A stretch of DNA of 64,000 nucleotides from Pseudomonas frederiksbergensis (lineage in GTDB: Bacteria; Pseudomonadota; Gammaproteobacteria; Pseudomonadales; Pseudomonadaceae). This document shows, one piece after another, positions 10,501-17,985 of this stretch. The notes beneath the pieces were generated by a model, which worked only from the letters and a program-made list of their open reading frames with translations, did no database searches and had not been told where the DNA came from. The translations under genes and the position numbers were made by a program. Location of the stretch: positions 49,862 through 113,861 of the forward strand of contig NZ_MOBM01000015.1 in the NCBI RefSeq assembly GCF_003732275.1, in the 5' to 3' direction. Numbering within the stretch: the stretch's first letter is position 1; every line of letters starts with the position of its first letter.

Positions 10501-11246
10501 TCTCCGATGACACGGTGATCGTCGGTCAGCAGACTGAAGAGGGCAAACCGCCGATGGCCATGGCGATGGACATCGATGTGGTGGTGGGGGAGGACAAGCT
10601 GAGTTTTACCGGGTTTGGCCTGACCGCCAACCTGCAAGGTCATGTGCATATCGGTGACAACATGGACACCCGAGGCGAGCTCTGGCTCAACGACGGGCGA
10701 TATCGCGCCTACGGTCAGCGACTGACGGTGCGCCGGGCGCGTCTGTTGTTTGCCGGTCCCATCGATCAGCCGTACCTCGATATCGAAGCGATTCGCCAGA
10801 CCGACGACGTCATCGCCGGCATTCGCCTGAGTGGCAGCGCCGAGCAGCCGACCACGCAGATCTTTTCCGAACCGGCGATGAGTCAGGAGCAGGCATTGTC
10901 CTATCTGGTGCTGGGGCGTCCGTTGAGCACGACCGGTGAAGACAACAACATGCTCGCCCAGGCCGCCCTCGGGTTGGGCTTGATGGGCAGCTCCGGCGTG
11001 ACCAGCGGCTTGGCCAAGGATCTGGGCATTCAGGACTTCCAGCTCGATACTCAGGGCAGCGGTACCAACACCGCAGTGGTGGCCAGCGGCAATATTTCGG
11101 AGAAACTCAGCCTGCGTTATGGCGTCGGCGTGTTCGAGCCGGCCAACACCATCGCCTTGCGCTACAAACTGAGCAAAAAGGTCTACCTCGAAGCCGCCAG
11201 CGGCGTGGCCAGTTCGCTGGACATCTTCTACAAGCGGGATTTCTAA
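7572..11246 (+). CDS. tamB: TamB, inner-membrane-anchored translocation/assembly module protein
   Basis: A 1,224-residue AsmA/VPS13-like bridge protein. An N-terminal hydrophobic anchor (residues about 7-28) is followed by a very long, low-complexity beta-rich body that forms a hydrophobic groove across the periplasm. The C-terminal DUF490 domain (from about residue 890) ends in aromatic YKRDF and is thought to engage TamA. The GTG start overlaps the tamA stop. The length is typical of Gram-negative TamB (about 1,200-1,260). The segment AQAALGLGLMGSSGVTSGLA near residues 1130-1150 belongs to the conserved C-terminal part. A REP pair follows the stop. Confidence 0.96.
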   Translation: MKRGLKITLLAIPALLMLIVLTLVTVLGTPTGSRWALGFVPGLTVENFQGRLGGQWSADHLVWQQDSSRVELNKAIFAWSPLCLMRMTLCIEQLQAEQVSLQFPPGVEEQSSGPISLPDLKLPLAIELGDVKIGRLVFNGSEELKGLQLAAHWTEKGLQIDSVHLQRDELSLNLSGLLQPSGNWPLTAEGKLTLPSPGTEPWALVLKVDGDLLKTLNLKADSSGYLNGQLTGELQPLAENLPANVRITADGFKPSADLPDTLQLNQLELTGDGDLKNGYQLLGKAMLPAEQGPVALLLQGKVDAKGAQIAGLDLTANDKQSLKLTGQVDWSKGLNAEAKIDWLDFPWHRLYPLIDEPQVALRSFNGEVSYTDGNYIGNFKAALDGPAGAFSLNSPFSGDLTKIHLPQFKLEAGQGKAEGHLNLQFADGIAWDTALDLSAINPAYWLAELPGTLAGPLRSKGEMKNETLSLTADLDLKGKLRGQPAILQAKADGGGERWNLSALQVRLGDNSINGQGSLQQKLAGRIDIKMPRLAQLWPQLRGQLNGRVDVAGTLKAPQGKLGLQGTQLAFEDNRLQSLNLDATLDSAQRAKIDLKGSGIQTGDTSLGTLTASGQGDIKNQKLALDLQGPKLKLALGLDGALDKGNWRGRLASGDIQAGGQDWKLQNPAKLERLADGKINFGAHCWMSGPASLCGEDQRLMPEPKLRYHLKQFPIDSLAQWLPKDFAWKGKLNADLQLDLPASGPNGQISIDASGGTLRMREKEQWLDFPYQTLKLTSKLTPKRIDTDLNFVGGKLGELMVQAQINPLPKNKPLTGSFRLSGLDLSVARPFVPMVEKLTGHLSGSGTLSGGLLAPLVNGNLELRDGEISGPELPMALQALQLQAVIAGETVQLNGGWKSGKSGQGSLNGNIAWGQALVVDLALKGSHLPVTVEPYAALEVAPDLKISMKDDRLAIVGKVLVPKGEITVRELPPSTVKVSDDTVIVGQQTEEGKPPMAMAMDIDVVVGEDKLSFTGFGLTANLQGHVHIGDNMDTRGELWLNDGRYRAYGQRLTVRRARLLFAGPIDQPYLDIEAIRQTDDVIAGIRLSGSAEQPTTQIFSEPAMSQEQALSYLVLGRPLSTTGEDNNMLAQAALGLGLMGSSGVTSGLAKDLGIQDFQLDTQGSGTNTAVVASGNISEKLSLRYGVGVFEPANTIALRYKLSKKVYLEAASGVASSLDIFYKRDF

Positions 11247-11273
11247 CCCGCGTACTTTCTCCAAACCGAGTTG

Positions 11274-11347
11274 CCGCTATCGCGAGCAGGCTCGCTCCCA
11301 CAGGGATCACACCGAACCTGTGGGAGCGAGCCTGCTCGCGATAGCGG
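11274..11347. repeat. REP pair, gggagcgagcctgctcgcgat family
   Basis: Inverted arms ccgctatcgcgagcaggctc and its complement form a compact hairpin of about 74 bases between tamB and the MarR gene. Confidence 0.88.
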
Positions 11348-11397
11348 TCTAACGGCTGCCATTTATCAGTCAAATACAAAGCAGCCTAACTATTGCG

Positions 11398-11425
11398 TTG
11401 ACATTCTCTGCCTAGGCAGTAACAT
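11398..11425 (+). promoter_or_regulatory. Predicted sigma-70 promoter of the MarR efflux operon
   Basis: A perfect -35 hexamer TTGACA at 11398-11403 is followed after 16 bases by TAACAT at 11420-11425 as the -10. The first MarR operator copy lies across the -35 end and spacer, so a bound repressor would block polymerase. Transcription would begin near 11432. Confidence 0.6.
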
Positions 11426-11452
11426 CTCGACATACATTCTCTGCTTAGGCAG
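11401..11452. promoter_or_regulatory. Two direct-repeat palindromic operators, probable MarR binding sites
   Basis: Two 19-base copies, acattctctgcctaggcag at 11401-11419 and acattctctgcttaggcag at 11434-11452, differ at one base. Each contains an inverted-repeat core (ctgcctaggcag and ctgcttaggcag). They are spaced 33 bp apart, about three helical turns, so two dimers would sit on the same face. One overlaps the promoter spacer and the other lies at the predicted transcription start. This fits autorepression by the MarR protein encoded 16 bp downstream. Confidence 0.75.
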
Positions 11453-11467
11453 CTAATTGGCGGTCAG

Positions 11468-11947
11468 ATGAAACATTTCTCCTCATACGATTTCCATAAT
11501 TGCCATCTCGGCCTTTTGCTCGGGCGCGCCGCGCTGCTCAAGGACCGGATCATCGACACGCACATGGAACCCCATGGCATCACCGCCGCGCAGTTCAAAG
11601 TGCTGATCATCATGGCCCAGTTCGGTGTCGATACCCCGGCCGAGCTGTGCCGTCACCTGTCGCTGGACAGCGGTTCGATGACCCGCATGCTCGATCGTCT
11701 GGAACAGAAAGGTTTCCTCGCCCGCCAACGCTCCGAGGCAGACCGGCGTCAGGTTCAGTTGGTGCTGACCGAACAGGGCCAGCAGCTGACCGATCAGCTG
11801 CCGCAGATCGGCGCCGATGCCATGAATGAGCTGGCCGGCGCCATCACGCCGGAAGAATTGAAAACCCTGGAACAGATCCTGAAGAAAATTCTGGTAGCCG
11901 CGGGTGACTCAATCACTCTGCTGCGGGTAGGTGGCCATGAACAGTAA
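11468..11947 (+). CDS. MarR-family transcriptional regulator of the efflux operon
   Basis: A 159-residue winged-helix repressor. Residues about 35-125 contain the helix-turn-helix (PAELCRHLSLDSGSMTRMLD) and the wing with the family signature RQRSEADRRQVQLVLTEQG. It is the first gene of an apparent operon whose next three genes encode a tripartite drug-efflux pump, so it is very likely the local repressor, released by a phenolic or drug-like ligand. Its 3' end overlaps the start of the outer-membrane component gene. Two palindromic repeats in its promoter are its probable operators. Confidence 0.92.
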   Translation: MKHFSSYDFHNCHLGLLLGRAALLKDRIIDTHMEPHGITAAQFKVLIIMAQFGVDTPAELCRHLSLDSGSMTRMLDRLEQKGFLARQRSEADRRQVQLVLTEQGQQLTDQLPQIGADAMNELAGAITPEELKTLEQILKKILVAAGDSITLLRVGGHEQ

Positions 11948-13406
11948 AAGCCTGCGTACCGGTCTGAGCCTGGTGCTGTTGGCCATGAGCCTCGCCGGTT
12001 GTGCCAGTTACAGCGGCCTGACCACCGAAGGCGTCAGCCTCGATGCGAAAAATCTCAAGGCCGGGCAATCCCTCAACGGCGTGACCCTGTCGCCCGCCGC
12101 GTGGCCAAAAAGCGATTGGTGGAAAAGCCTTGGCGATCCGCAACTCGATGGCCTGATCCGCGAAGCCCTGCACGACAGCCCCGACATGCAGATCGCCGAC
12201 GCCCGCGCCCATCAGGCCAGTGCCGCTGCCTATGCCGCCGACGCCGCGCGGATGCCGACCCTGGATGCCAGCGCTGGTGTCAGCCGTTCGCGTCTGGCCC
12301 GCGATCAGGACCCGAGCGGGCAGGGCGGCACCTATTCCACCGTGCGTAATCTCGGTGCGAGTTTCAATTACAACTTCGACCTTTGGGGCGGTCAGCGCGA
12401 TGCCTGGGAAGCCGCATTGGGCCAGGCCCGTGCCGCCGAAGTCGATCAGCAGGCCGCGCAGCTGACCTTGTCTGCCGATGTCGCCCGCGCCTACAGCGAT
12501 CTGGGGCAGGCGCACATCATCCATGACCTGGCCAGTGAAGACCTCAAGCGCACCCAACAAATGCTCGACCTCAGCCAGCGTCGCCTGAGCTCGGGGATCG
12601 ACAGTCAGTACCAGTTTCAACAGACCGAAAGCCTGGAAGCCAGCGCCGAAGCCAGCCTGATCGACGCCGAGAAACGCCTGCAAAGCGCGAAAATCGCCTT
12701 GGCGGTGCTGCTGGGCAAAGGCCCGGATCGCGGCAATGAAATCGCCCGACCGAAAGTTCTCCAGGCCAGCGCCGTGGCTTTGCCGTCGGTGCTGCCGGCG
12801 GAACTGCTTGGTCGTCGTCCGGACCTGGTGGCGGCACGCTGGCGGGTTGAAGCCGCGAGCAAAAACATCGCGGCGGGCAAGACTCAGTTTTACCCCAACC
12901 TCAACCTGAGCGCGGCGGCGGGTGTCGAGTCGTTGCTGGGCGATGCGATGTTCGGTTCTGCGAGTCGCTTCTTCAATGTCGCGCCAACGATCTCGGTGCC
13001 GATTTTCGACGGCGGCCGTTTGCGGGCCGACCTTGATTCCCGCGACGCCGATTACGACCTCGCGGTGGCGCAGTACAACAAAAGCCTGGTGAAAGCCCTG
13101 GGCGATGTCAGCGACACCATCAACCAGTTGCGCGATATCGGCCGGCAAATCGGCACCCAGCAGCACGCCACCGACATTGCCCAGGATTCTTACAACACCG
13201 TGGTCCAACGCTACGGTTCCGGCATCGGTAATTACCTGGACGTGCTCAGCATCGAGCAGCAATTGCTCCAGGCCCAGCGTCAGCTGGCCAACCTGAATGC
13301 CGAGCAGATCGACCTGTCGATTCAACTGATGCAAGCGCTGGGCGGCGGCTTCCAGGGCGAAACCCTGACCGCGGCCAACGCAACCCCAGCCACGCAGCAC
13401 AACTAA
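11937..13406 (+). CDS. NodT-family outer-membrane efflux lipoprotein
   Basis: An outer-membrane channel of about 489 residues of the TolC/OprM type. The N-terminus is a lipoprotein signal peptide with lipobox LAGC about 24 residues from the start. Two OEP repeats follow, rich in long helices that form the periplasmic tunnel. Typical elements are WWKSLGDPQLDGLIREAL and, near residues 285-300, LLGRRPDLVAARWRVEAAS. The start at ATG 11937 was preferred; an in-frame GTG lies two codons upstream at 11931. Both overlap the marR stop, suggesting coupling. It should carry drugs exported by the HlyD/DHA2 pair downstream across the outer membrane. Confidence 0.93.
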   Translation: MNSKSLRTGLSLVLLAMSLAGCASYSGLTTEGVSLDAKNLKAGQSLNGVTLSPAAWPKSDWWKSLGDPQLDGLIREALHDSPDMQIADARAHQASAAAYAADAARMPTLDASAGVSRSRLARDQDPSGQGGTYSTVRNLGASFNYNFDLWGGQRDAWEAALGQARAAEVDQQAAQLTLSADVARAYSDLGQAHIIHDLASEDLKRTQQMLDLSQRRLSSGIDSQYQFQQTESLEASAEASLIDAEKRLQSAKIALAVLLGKGPDRGNEIARPKVLQASAVALPSVLPAELLGRRPDLVAARWRVEAASKNIAAGKTQFYPNLNLSAAAGVESLLGDAMFGSASRFFNVAPTISVPIFDGGRLRADLDSRDADYDLAVAQYNKSLVKALGDVSDTINQLRDIGRQIGTQQHATDIAQDSYNTVVQRYGSGIGNYLDVLSIEQQLLQAQRQLANLNAEQIDLSIQLMQALGGGFQGETLTAANATPATQHN

Positions 13407-13421
13407 TTCAAGGTACCCGTC

Positions 13422-14624
13422 ATGGCCACTGTCGATACATCCCAAGCCCCTGACAACGCTCAAGACACGAGCAATCCACGCAAACGCAAAGTGATGCTGT
13501 TTGTACTAACCATCGTGGTGATCCTCGCCGGGCTCGGCGTCTGGGGTTATCACGAATTCTTCGGTCGCTGGAACGAAAGCACCGACGATGCCTACGTGAA
13601 CGGCAACGTGGTGGAAATCACTCCGTTGGTCACCGGGACTGTGGTCAGCATTGGTGCCGACGATGGCGATCTGGTCCACGAAGGCCAGGTGCTGGTCAAC
13701 TTTGACCCGAACGACGCTGAAGTCGGTCTGCAAAGTGCCCAGGCCAATCTGGCTCGCACCGTGCGCCAGGTGCGCGGCTTGTACAGCAATGTCGACGGCA
13801 TGAAAGCCCAGGTCAATGCGCAGCAGGCCGAAGTGCAAAAGGCTCAGGACAACTTCAATCGCCGGAAAAACCTTGCCGCTGGCGGGGCGATTTCCCAGGA
13901 AGAACTGTCCCACGCCCGCGACGACCTGACCTCGGCGCAAAACGCCCTGGCCAACGCCAAGCAGCAACTTATGACCACCAGCGCGCTGGTGGATGACACC
14001 GTGGTGTCGTCGCATCCAGACGTGATGTCCGCCGCCGCGCAATTGCGTCAGGCGTACCTGACCCATGCCCGCAGCACCTTGATCGCGCCGGTCACCGGTT
14101 ACGTTGCCAAACGCAGCGTGCAACTGGGTCAGCGGGTCCAACCAGGCACCGCGCTGATGGCGGTGATTCCGCTGGATCAGCTGTGGATCGACGCCAACTT
14201 CAAGGAAACCCAACTGCGTGACATGCGCATCGGTCAGCCGGTGGACATCGAGGCCGACCTTTACGGCAGCGACGTCAAATACAGCGGCACCATCGACAGC
14301 CTCGGCGCCGGGACCGGCAGCGCGTTTGCCTTGCTGCCGGCGCAGAACGCTACCGGTAACTGGATCAAGATCGTCCAGCGGGTGCCGGTGCGGATTCACA
14401 TCAACGCCGAAGAGCTGGCCAAGCACCCATTGCGGGTCGGCCTGTCGACTCAGGTCGATGTGAACCTGCGTGACCAGAGCGGTCCGGTGCTGGCGCAACA
14501 GCCGCCGCAAAAGGCGTCGTTCAGCACCGGCATCTACGACCGTCAGTTGGCCGAGGCCGACGCGATGATCACCCAATTGATCCACGACAACAGCGCAGCG
14601 GTCAGTAAAACCGCACACCGCTGA
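13422..14624 (+). CDS. EmrA-like HlyD-family membrane fusion protein
   Basis: A 400-residue periplasmic adaptor. After a cytoplasmic tail it has one transmembrane helix (residues about 25-45, VMLFVLTIVVILAGLGVWGY). A lipoyl half-motif follows (STDDAYVNGNVVEITPLVTG), then a helical hairpin (residues about 110-190) and the beta-barrel domain (LWIDANFKETQLRDMRIGQP). The STDDAYV signature and the DHA2 pump downstream place it in the EmrA/FarA branch. It links the inner-membrane MFS pump to the NodT-type channel, which ends 15 bp upstream. A REP element separates it from the pump gene. Confidence 0.93.
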   Translation: MATVDTSQAPDNAQDTSNPRKRKVMLFVLTIVVILAGLGVWGYHEFFGRWNESTDDAYVNGNVVEITPLVTGTVVSIGADDGDLVHEGQVLVNFDPNDAEVGLQSAQANLARTVRQVRGLYSNVDGMKAQVNAQQAEVQKAQDNFNRRKNLAAGGAISQEELSHARDDLTSAQNALANAKQQLMTTSALVDDTVVSSHPDVMSAAAQLRQAYLTHARSTLIAPVTGYVAKRSVQLGQRVQPGTALMAVIPLDQLWIDANFKETQLRDMRIGQPVDIEADLYGSDVKYSGTIDSLGAGTGSAFALLPAQNATGNWIKIVQRVPVRIHINAEELAKHPLRVGLSTQVDVNLRDQSGPVLAQQPPQKASFSTGIYDRQLAEADAMITQLIHDNSAAVSKTAHR

Positions 14625-14633
14625 CACCGACCC

Positions 14634-14756
14634 TGGGAGCGAGCCTTTGTGGCGAGGGAGCTTGCTCCCGCTCGGCTGCGAAGCAGTCGCAAAGCTTTTG
14701 GGGTCGCTTCGCGACCCAGCGGGAGCAAGCTCCCTCGCCACAAAGGCTCGCTCCCA
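14634..14756. repeat. Nested REP pair inside the efflux operon
   Basis: The outer arms tgggagcgagcc and ggctcgctccca match part of one REP family. Between them is a complete pair of another family, tttgtggcgagggagcttgc with its complement. The 123-bp element separates the adaptor gene from the pump gene. It looks like one REPIN inserted in, or recombined with, another. Confidence 0.8.
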
Positions 14757-14813
14757 CAAGGTCAGCTGCGTCAGTAACAGGCGCTGCGCCAATCAGGTTT
14801 CAAAGGATTTGCG

Positions 14814-16343
14814 ATGAGCAATAACGCGTCTTTCACGCCGCCCAGCCTGCTGCTCAGCACCATCGGCCTGTCGCTGGCGACTTTCATGCAGGTGCTCGAC
14901 ACCACCATCGCCAACGTGGCCTTGCCGACGATTTCCGGCAACCTGGGCGTGAGTTCGGAGCAGGGCACCTGGGTCATCACCTCGTTTGCCGTGAGCAACG
15001 CCATTGCACTGCCGCTGACCGGTTGGCTCAGTCGGCGCTTTGGTGAGGTGAAGCTGTTTCTCTGGGCAACGATACTGTTCGTGCTGGCCTCGTTTCTCTG
15101 TGGCATTTCGACTTCGATGCCGGAGCTGATCGGCTTTCGGGTGCTGCAAGGCCTGGTGGCCGGGCCGTTGTATCCGATGACGCAGACGCTGTTGATCGCG
15201 GTCTATCCGCCCGCCAGGCGAGGCATGGCCCTGGCGTTGCTGGCGATGGTCACGGTGGTGGCGCCGATTGCAGGGCCCATTCTCGGCGGCTGGATCACCG
15301 ACAGCTACAGCTGGCCGTGGATTTTCTTTATCAACGTACCGATCGGTGTTTTTGCGGTCATGGTCGTGCGCTCGCAGCTGAAGACGCGGCCGGTGGTGAC
15401 CAGTTACCAGCCGATGGATTACGTGGGTTTGATCACGTTGATCATCGGTGTCGGAGCGTTGCAGGTGATCCTCGACAAGGGCAATGACCTGGACTGGTTC
15501 GAATCGAATTTCATCCTGATCGGCGCGGCCATTTCGGTGATAGCACTGGCGGTGTTCGTGATCTGGGAAATGACCGACAAACACCCGGTGGTCAACCTGC
15601 GGCTGTTCGCTTACCGCAATTTCCGCATCGGCACCATTGTGCTGGTGTTGGGTTACGCCGGGTTCTTCGGGATCAACCTGATACTGCCGCAATGGCTGCA
15701 AACCCAGATGGGCTATACCGCGACTTGGGCGGGGCTGGCGGTGGCGCCGATCGGCATTCTGCCGGTGCTGCTGTCGCCGTTTGTCGGCAAGTACGCGCAC
15801 AAGTTCGATCTGCGATTGCTGGCCGGTGGTGCGTTCCTGTGCATCGGTTTGAGTTGCTTCATGCGTGCCGGGTTTACCAACGAAGTGGACTTCCAGCACA
15901 TCGCTTTGGTGCAGCTGTTCATGGGCATTGGCGTGGCGCTGTTCTTTATGCCGACCTTGAGCATTTTAATGTCGGATTTGCCGCCGAGCCAGATTGCCGA
16001 TGGCGCAGGCCTTGCGACGTTCCTGCGGACCTTGGGCGGCAGTTTTGCGGCGTCGTTGACCACCTGGATCTGGATTCGCCGCGCCGATCAGCACCATGCG
16101 TATTTGAGTGAAAGCATCACCACGTATGAGCCGGCGACCCGGGATGCCTTGAATGCGTTGGGCGGGGCGGGTAACCCGGCCTACGCGCAGCTGGACCATG
16201 TGCTGACCAGCCAGGCGTACATGCTCTCCACCGTGGATTACTTCACGTTGCTGGGATGGGCGTTCATGGGGTTGATTCTGCTGGTGTGGCTGGCGAAACC
16301 GCCGTTTGCGGCGAAGGCAGGACCGGCCTCGGCAGGCCATTAG
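14814..16343 (+). CDS. EmrB-like DHA2-family MFS drug:H+ antiporter
   Basis: A 509-residue inner-membrane transporter of the 14-helix DHA2 family. Residues about 15-40 carry the family motif FMQVLDTTIANVALPTI. Next comes a loop 2-3 motif (GWLSRRFGEVKLF) and, in helix 5, the antiporter motif C region (MVTVVAPIAGPILGGWI). The length and motif set match EmrB. It completes the tripartite system with the adaptor and outer-membrane factor upstream and should export amphipathic drugs or organic acids using the proton gradient. The 189-bp gap from the adaptor is filled by a REP element, unusual inside such an operon. Confidence 0.94.
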   Translation: MSNNASFTPPSLLLSTIGLSLATFMQVLDTTIANVALPTISGNLGVSSEQGTWVITSFAVSNAIALPLTGWLSRRFGEVKLFLWATILFVLASFLCGISTSMPELIGFRVLQGLVAGPLYPMTQTLLIAVYPPARRGMALALLAMVTVVAPIAGPILGGWITDSYSWPWIFFINVPIGVFAVMVVRSQLKTRPVVTSYQPMDYVGLITLIIGVGALQVILDKGNDLDWFESNFILIGAAISVIALAVFVIWEMTDKHPVVNLRLFAYRNFRIGTIVLVLGYAGFFGINLILPQWLQTQMGYTATWAGLAVAPIGILPVLLSPFVGKYAHKFDLRLLAGGAFLCIGLSCFMRAGFTNEVDFQHIALVQLFMGIGVALFFMPTLSILMSDLPPSQIADGAGLATFLRTLGGSFAASLTTWIWIRRADQHHAYLSESITTYEPATRDALNALGGAGNPAYAQLDHVLTSQAYMLSTVDYFTLLGWAFMGLILLVWLAKPPFAAKAGPASAGH

Positions 16344-16356
16344 TGGAACACAATCC

Positions 16357-16447
16357 CTGTGGGAGCGAGCCTGCTCGCGATAGCGGATTCAAATTCAACA
16401 TCTTTGTTGAGTGATACTCCGCTATCGCGAGCAGGCTCGCTCCCACA
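16357..16447. repeat. REP pair, gggagcgagcctgctcgcgat family
   Basis: Inverted arms ctgtgggagcgagcctgctc and its complement surround a spacer of about 35 bases. The pair lies between the convergent MFS and lpxH genes. Confidence 0.88.
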
Positions 16448-16467
16448 AGGGTTTTGTGTTTTGGCCG

Positions 16468-17220
16468 TTAGTTTGGGGGTGCTGCCAGTTGTGGCGGCGG
16501 GGTGAAGTCGAACGGCGCCAACGCAAACCCTTGCTCATCCACCTGCAACGCCCAGCCCTGACGATCCCAATCCCCCAACACAATGCGTTTGGCCGACTGC
16601 TCGCCAATCTGCAACTTGTGGATGGCCGGGCGATGGGTGTGCCCGTGGATCAAGGTTTTCACGCCATAATGCTGCATGACTCGCGGCACTTCTTCCGGCG
16701 TGACATCAACAATGTCATTGGCCTTCATCCGCGTTTGCGCGCGGCTTTCGCTGCGCAGCTTGCGCGCCAGTTTGTGGCGAGTGCGCAAGGGCAGATACCG
16801 CAGGATAAACAGGGTGATCGGGTTGCGCAGGTAACGTCGCAGCTTCATATAGCCGACGTCACGGGTGCAGAGGCTGTCGCCGTGCATCAACAGCACCGGC
16901 TCACCGTAAAACTGCACGACACTCGGGTCTTTCAACAACGTGCAGCCGGCCTGTTTGCAGAAGACCTGGCCAAGCATGAAGTCGCGATTGCCGTGCATCA
17001 GAAAAATGGCCGTGCCGCTGTCGCTAAGTTCGCGCAGGGCCTGGCAGATGGAACGCTGGAACGGCGTCATGGCATCGTCGCCAATCCACGCCTCGAAAAA
17101 GTCGCCCAGAATGTACAACGCACTCGCTGAGCGGGCACGTCCAGCGAGCAAATCCAGAAACGCCCGGGTAATGTCCGGGCGCTCCTCTTCCAGATGCAAG
17201 TCTGAAATCAGCAGTATCAC
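16468..17220 (-). CDS. lpxH: UDP-2,3-diacylglucosamine diphosphatase
   Basis: A 250-residue calcineurin-type metallophosphoesterase that hydrolyses UDP-2,3-diacylglucosamine to lipid X and UMP in lipid A synthesis, peripherally on the inner membrane. The metal-binding blocks are in order: [12 protein letters not shown] at the N-terminus, [12 protein letters not shown] near residues 45-57, HGNRDFMLG near 80, HGDSLC near 115 and HGHTHRPA near 200. The length is normal. It overlaps ppiB by four bases (17217-17220), so the two are probably co-transcribed, an arrangement common in gammaproteobacteria. Confidence 0.95.
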   Translation of the reverse strand: MILLISDLHLEEERPDITRAFLDLLAGRARSASALYILGDFFEAWIGDDAMTPFQRSICQALRELSDSGTAIFLMHGNRDFMLGQVFCKQAGCTLLKDPSVVQFYGEPVLLMHGDSLCTRDVGYMKLRRYLRNPITLFILRYLPLRTRHKLARKLRSESRAQTRMKANDIVDVTPEEVPRVMQHYGVKTLIHGHTHRPAIHKLQIGEQSAKRIVLGDWDRQGWALQVDEQGFALAPFDFTPPPQLAAPPN

Positions 17221-17720
17221 TCAATGATCTCGGCTTTCTCGATGATCACGTCTTCTGCTGGTACGTCCTGGTGGCCGGCTTTGGAAGTCGTGGCCACGCC
17301 TTTGATCTTGTCGACCACGTCGGTGCCTTCGACTACTTTGGCGAATACGGCGTAGCCCCAACCCTGAGCGGTTTTGCCGCTGTGGTTCAGGAAGCTGTTG
17401 TCAGCCACGTTGATGAAGAACTGGGCGGAAGCCGAATGCGGCTCCATGGTGCGGGCCATGGCTACGCTGTACTTCACGTTCGGCAGGCCGTTGTCGGCTT
17501 CGTTTTGGATGCTTGGGCGCTTGTCTTTCTTTTCTTTCATGCCTGGCTCGAAACCGCCGCCCTGGATCATGAAGTTACCGATGACACGGTGGAAAACAGT
17601 GTTTTCGTAGTGACCGGCTTTGACGTACTCGATGAAGTTGGCCACGGTGATCGGGGCTTTCTCAGCGTTCAGTTCCAGGACGATGTCGCCATGGTTGGTG
17701 GTCAGTTTGACTTGGGTCAT
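17217..17720 (-). CDS. ppiB: Peptidyl-prolyl cis-trans isomerase B (cyclophilin)
   Basis: A 167-residue cytoplasmic cyclophilin without a signal peptide, which accelerates proline isomerisation during folding. It shows the active-site segment [13 protein letters not shown] near residues 43-55 (catalytic Arg), then [19 protein letters not shown] and [18 protein letters not shown]. The length matches bacterial PpiB. It is divergent from glnS and upstream of lpxH in the same unit. The gap to glnS (about 265 bp) carries both promoters. Confidence 0.95.
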   Translation of the reverse strand: MTQVKLTTNHGDIVLELNAEKAPITVANFIEYVKAGHYENTVFHRVIGNFMIQGGGFEPGMKEKKDKRPSIQNEADNGLPNVKYSVAMARTMEPHSASAQFFINVADNSFLNHSGKTAQGWGYAVFAKVVEGTDVVDKIKGVATTSKAGHQDVPAEDVIIEKAEIIE

Positions 17721-17985
17721 GATCGGTACTCTTTTTTCTATGAATTCGTGGGTTTCGGGGCGTTCAGGCCCTCAACCAGTCCGGCCAGTGTCGGCCAAGG
17801 CAGGCAGTTTAGCGTGCCGGGCGCGAATTTCGAGGCTGTTTTTCATTGGCAACCGATTAAATGCAGCCGATTGCCGGGCTGCTCTGTCAGCCACTTGACA
17901 GCATCGGCTATGATAAGCCCCTTTGATTTATAACAGCCGCTTTGATTTGGCCAACTGGCCGCGCACTTGTACGTTCAAGGATCCT
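17721..17985. promoter_or_regulatory. Divergent ppiB / glnS promoter region
   Basis: This 265-bp gap between divergent genes must contain both promoters. The sequence aaggatcct just before 17986 is the glnS ribosome-binding region. The reading frame remains open to 17923 upstream of glnS, but the extra residues do not resemble the family. Confidence 0.5.
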
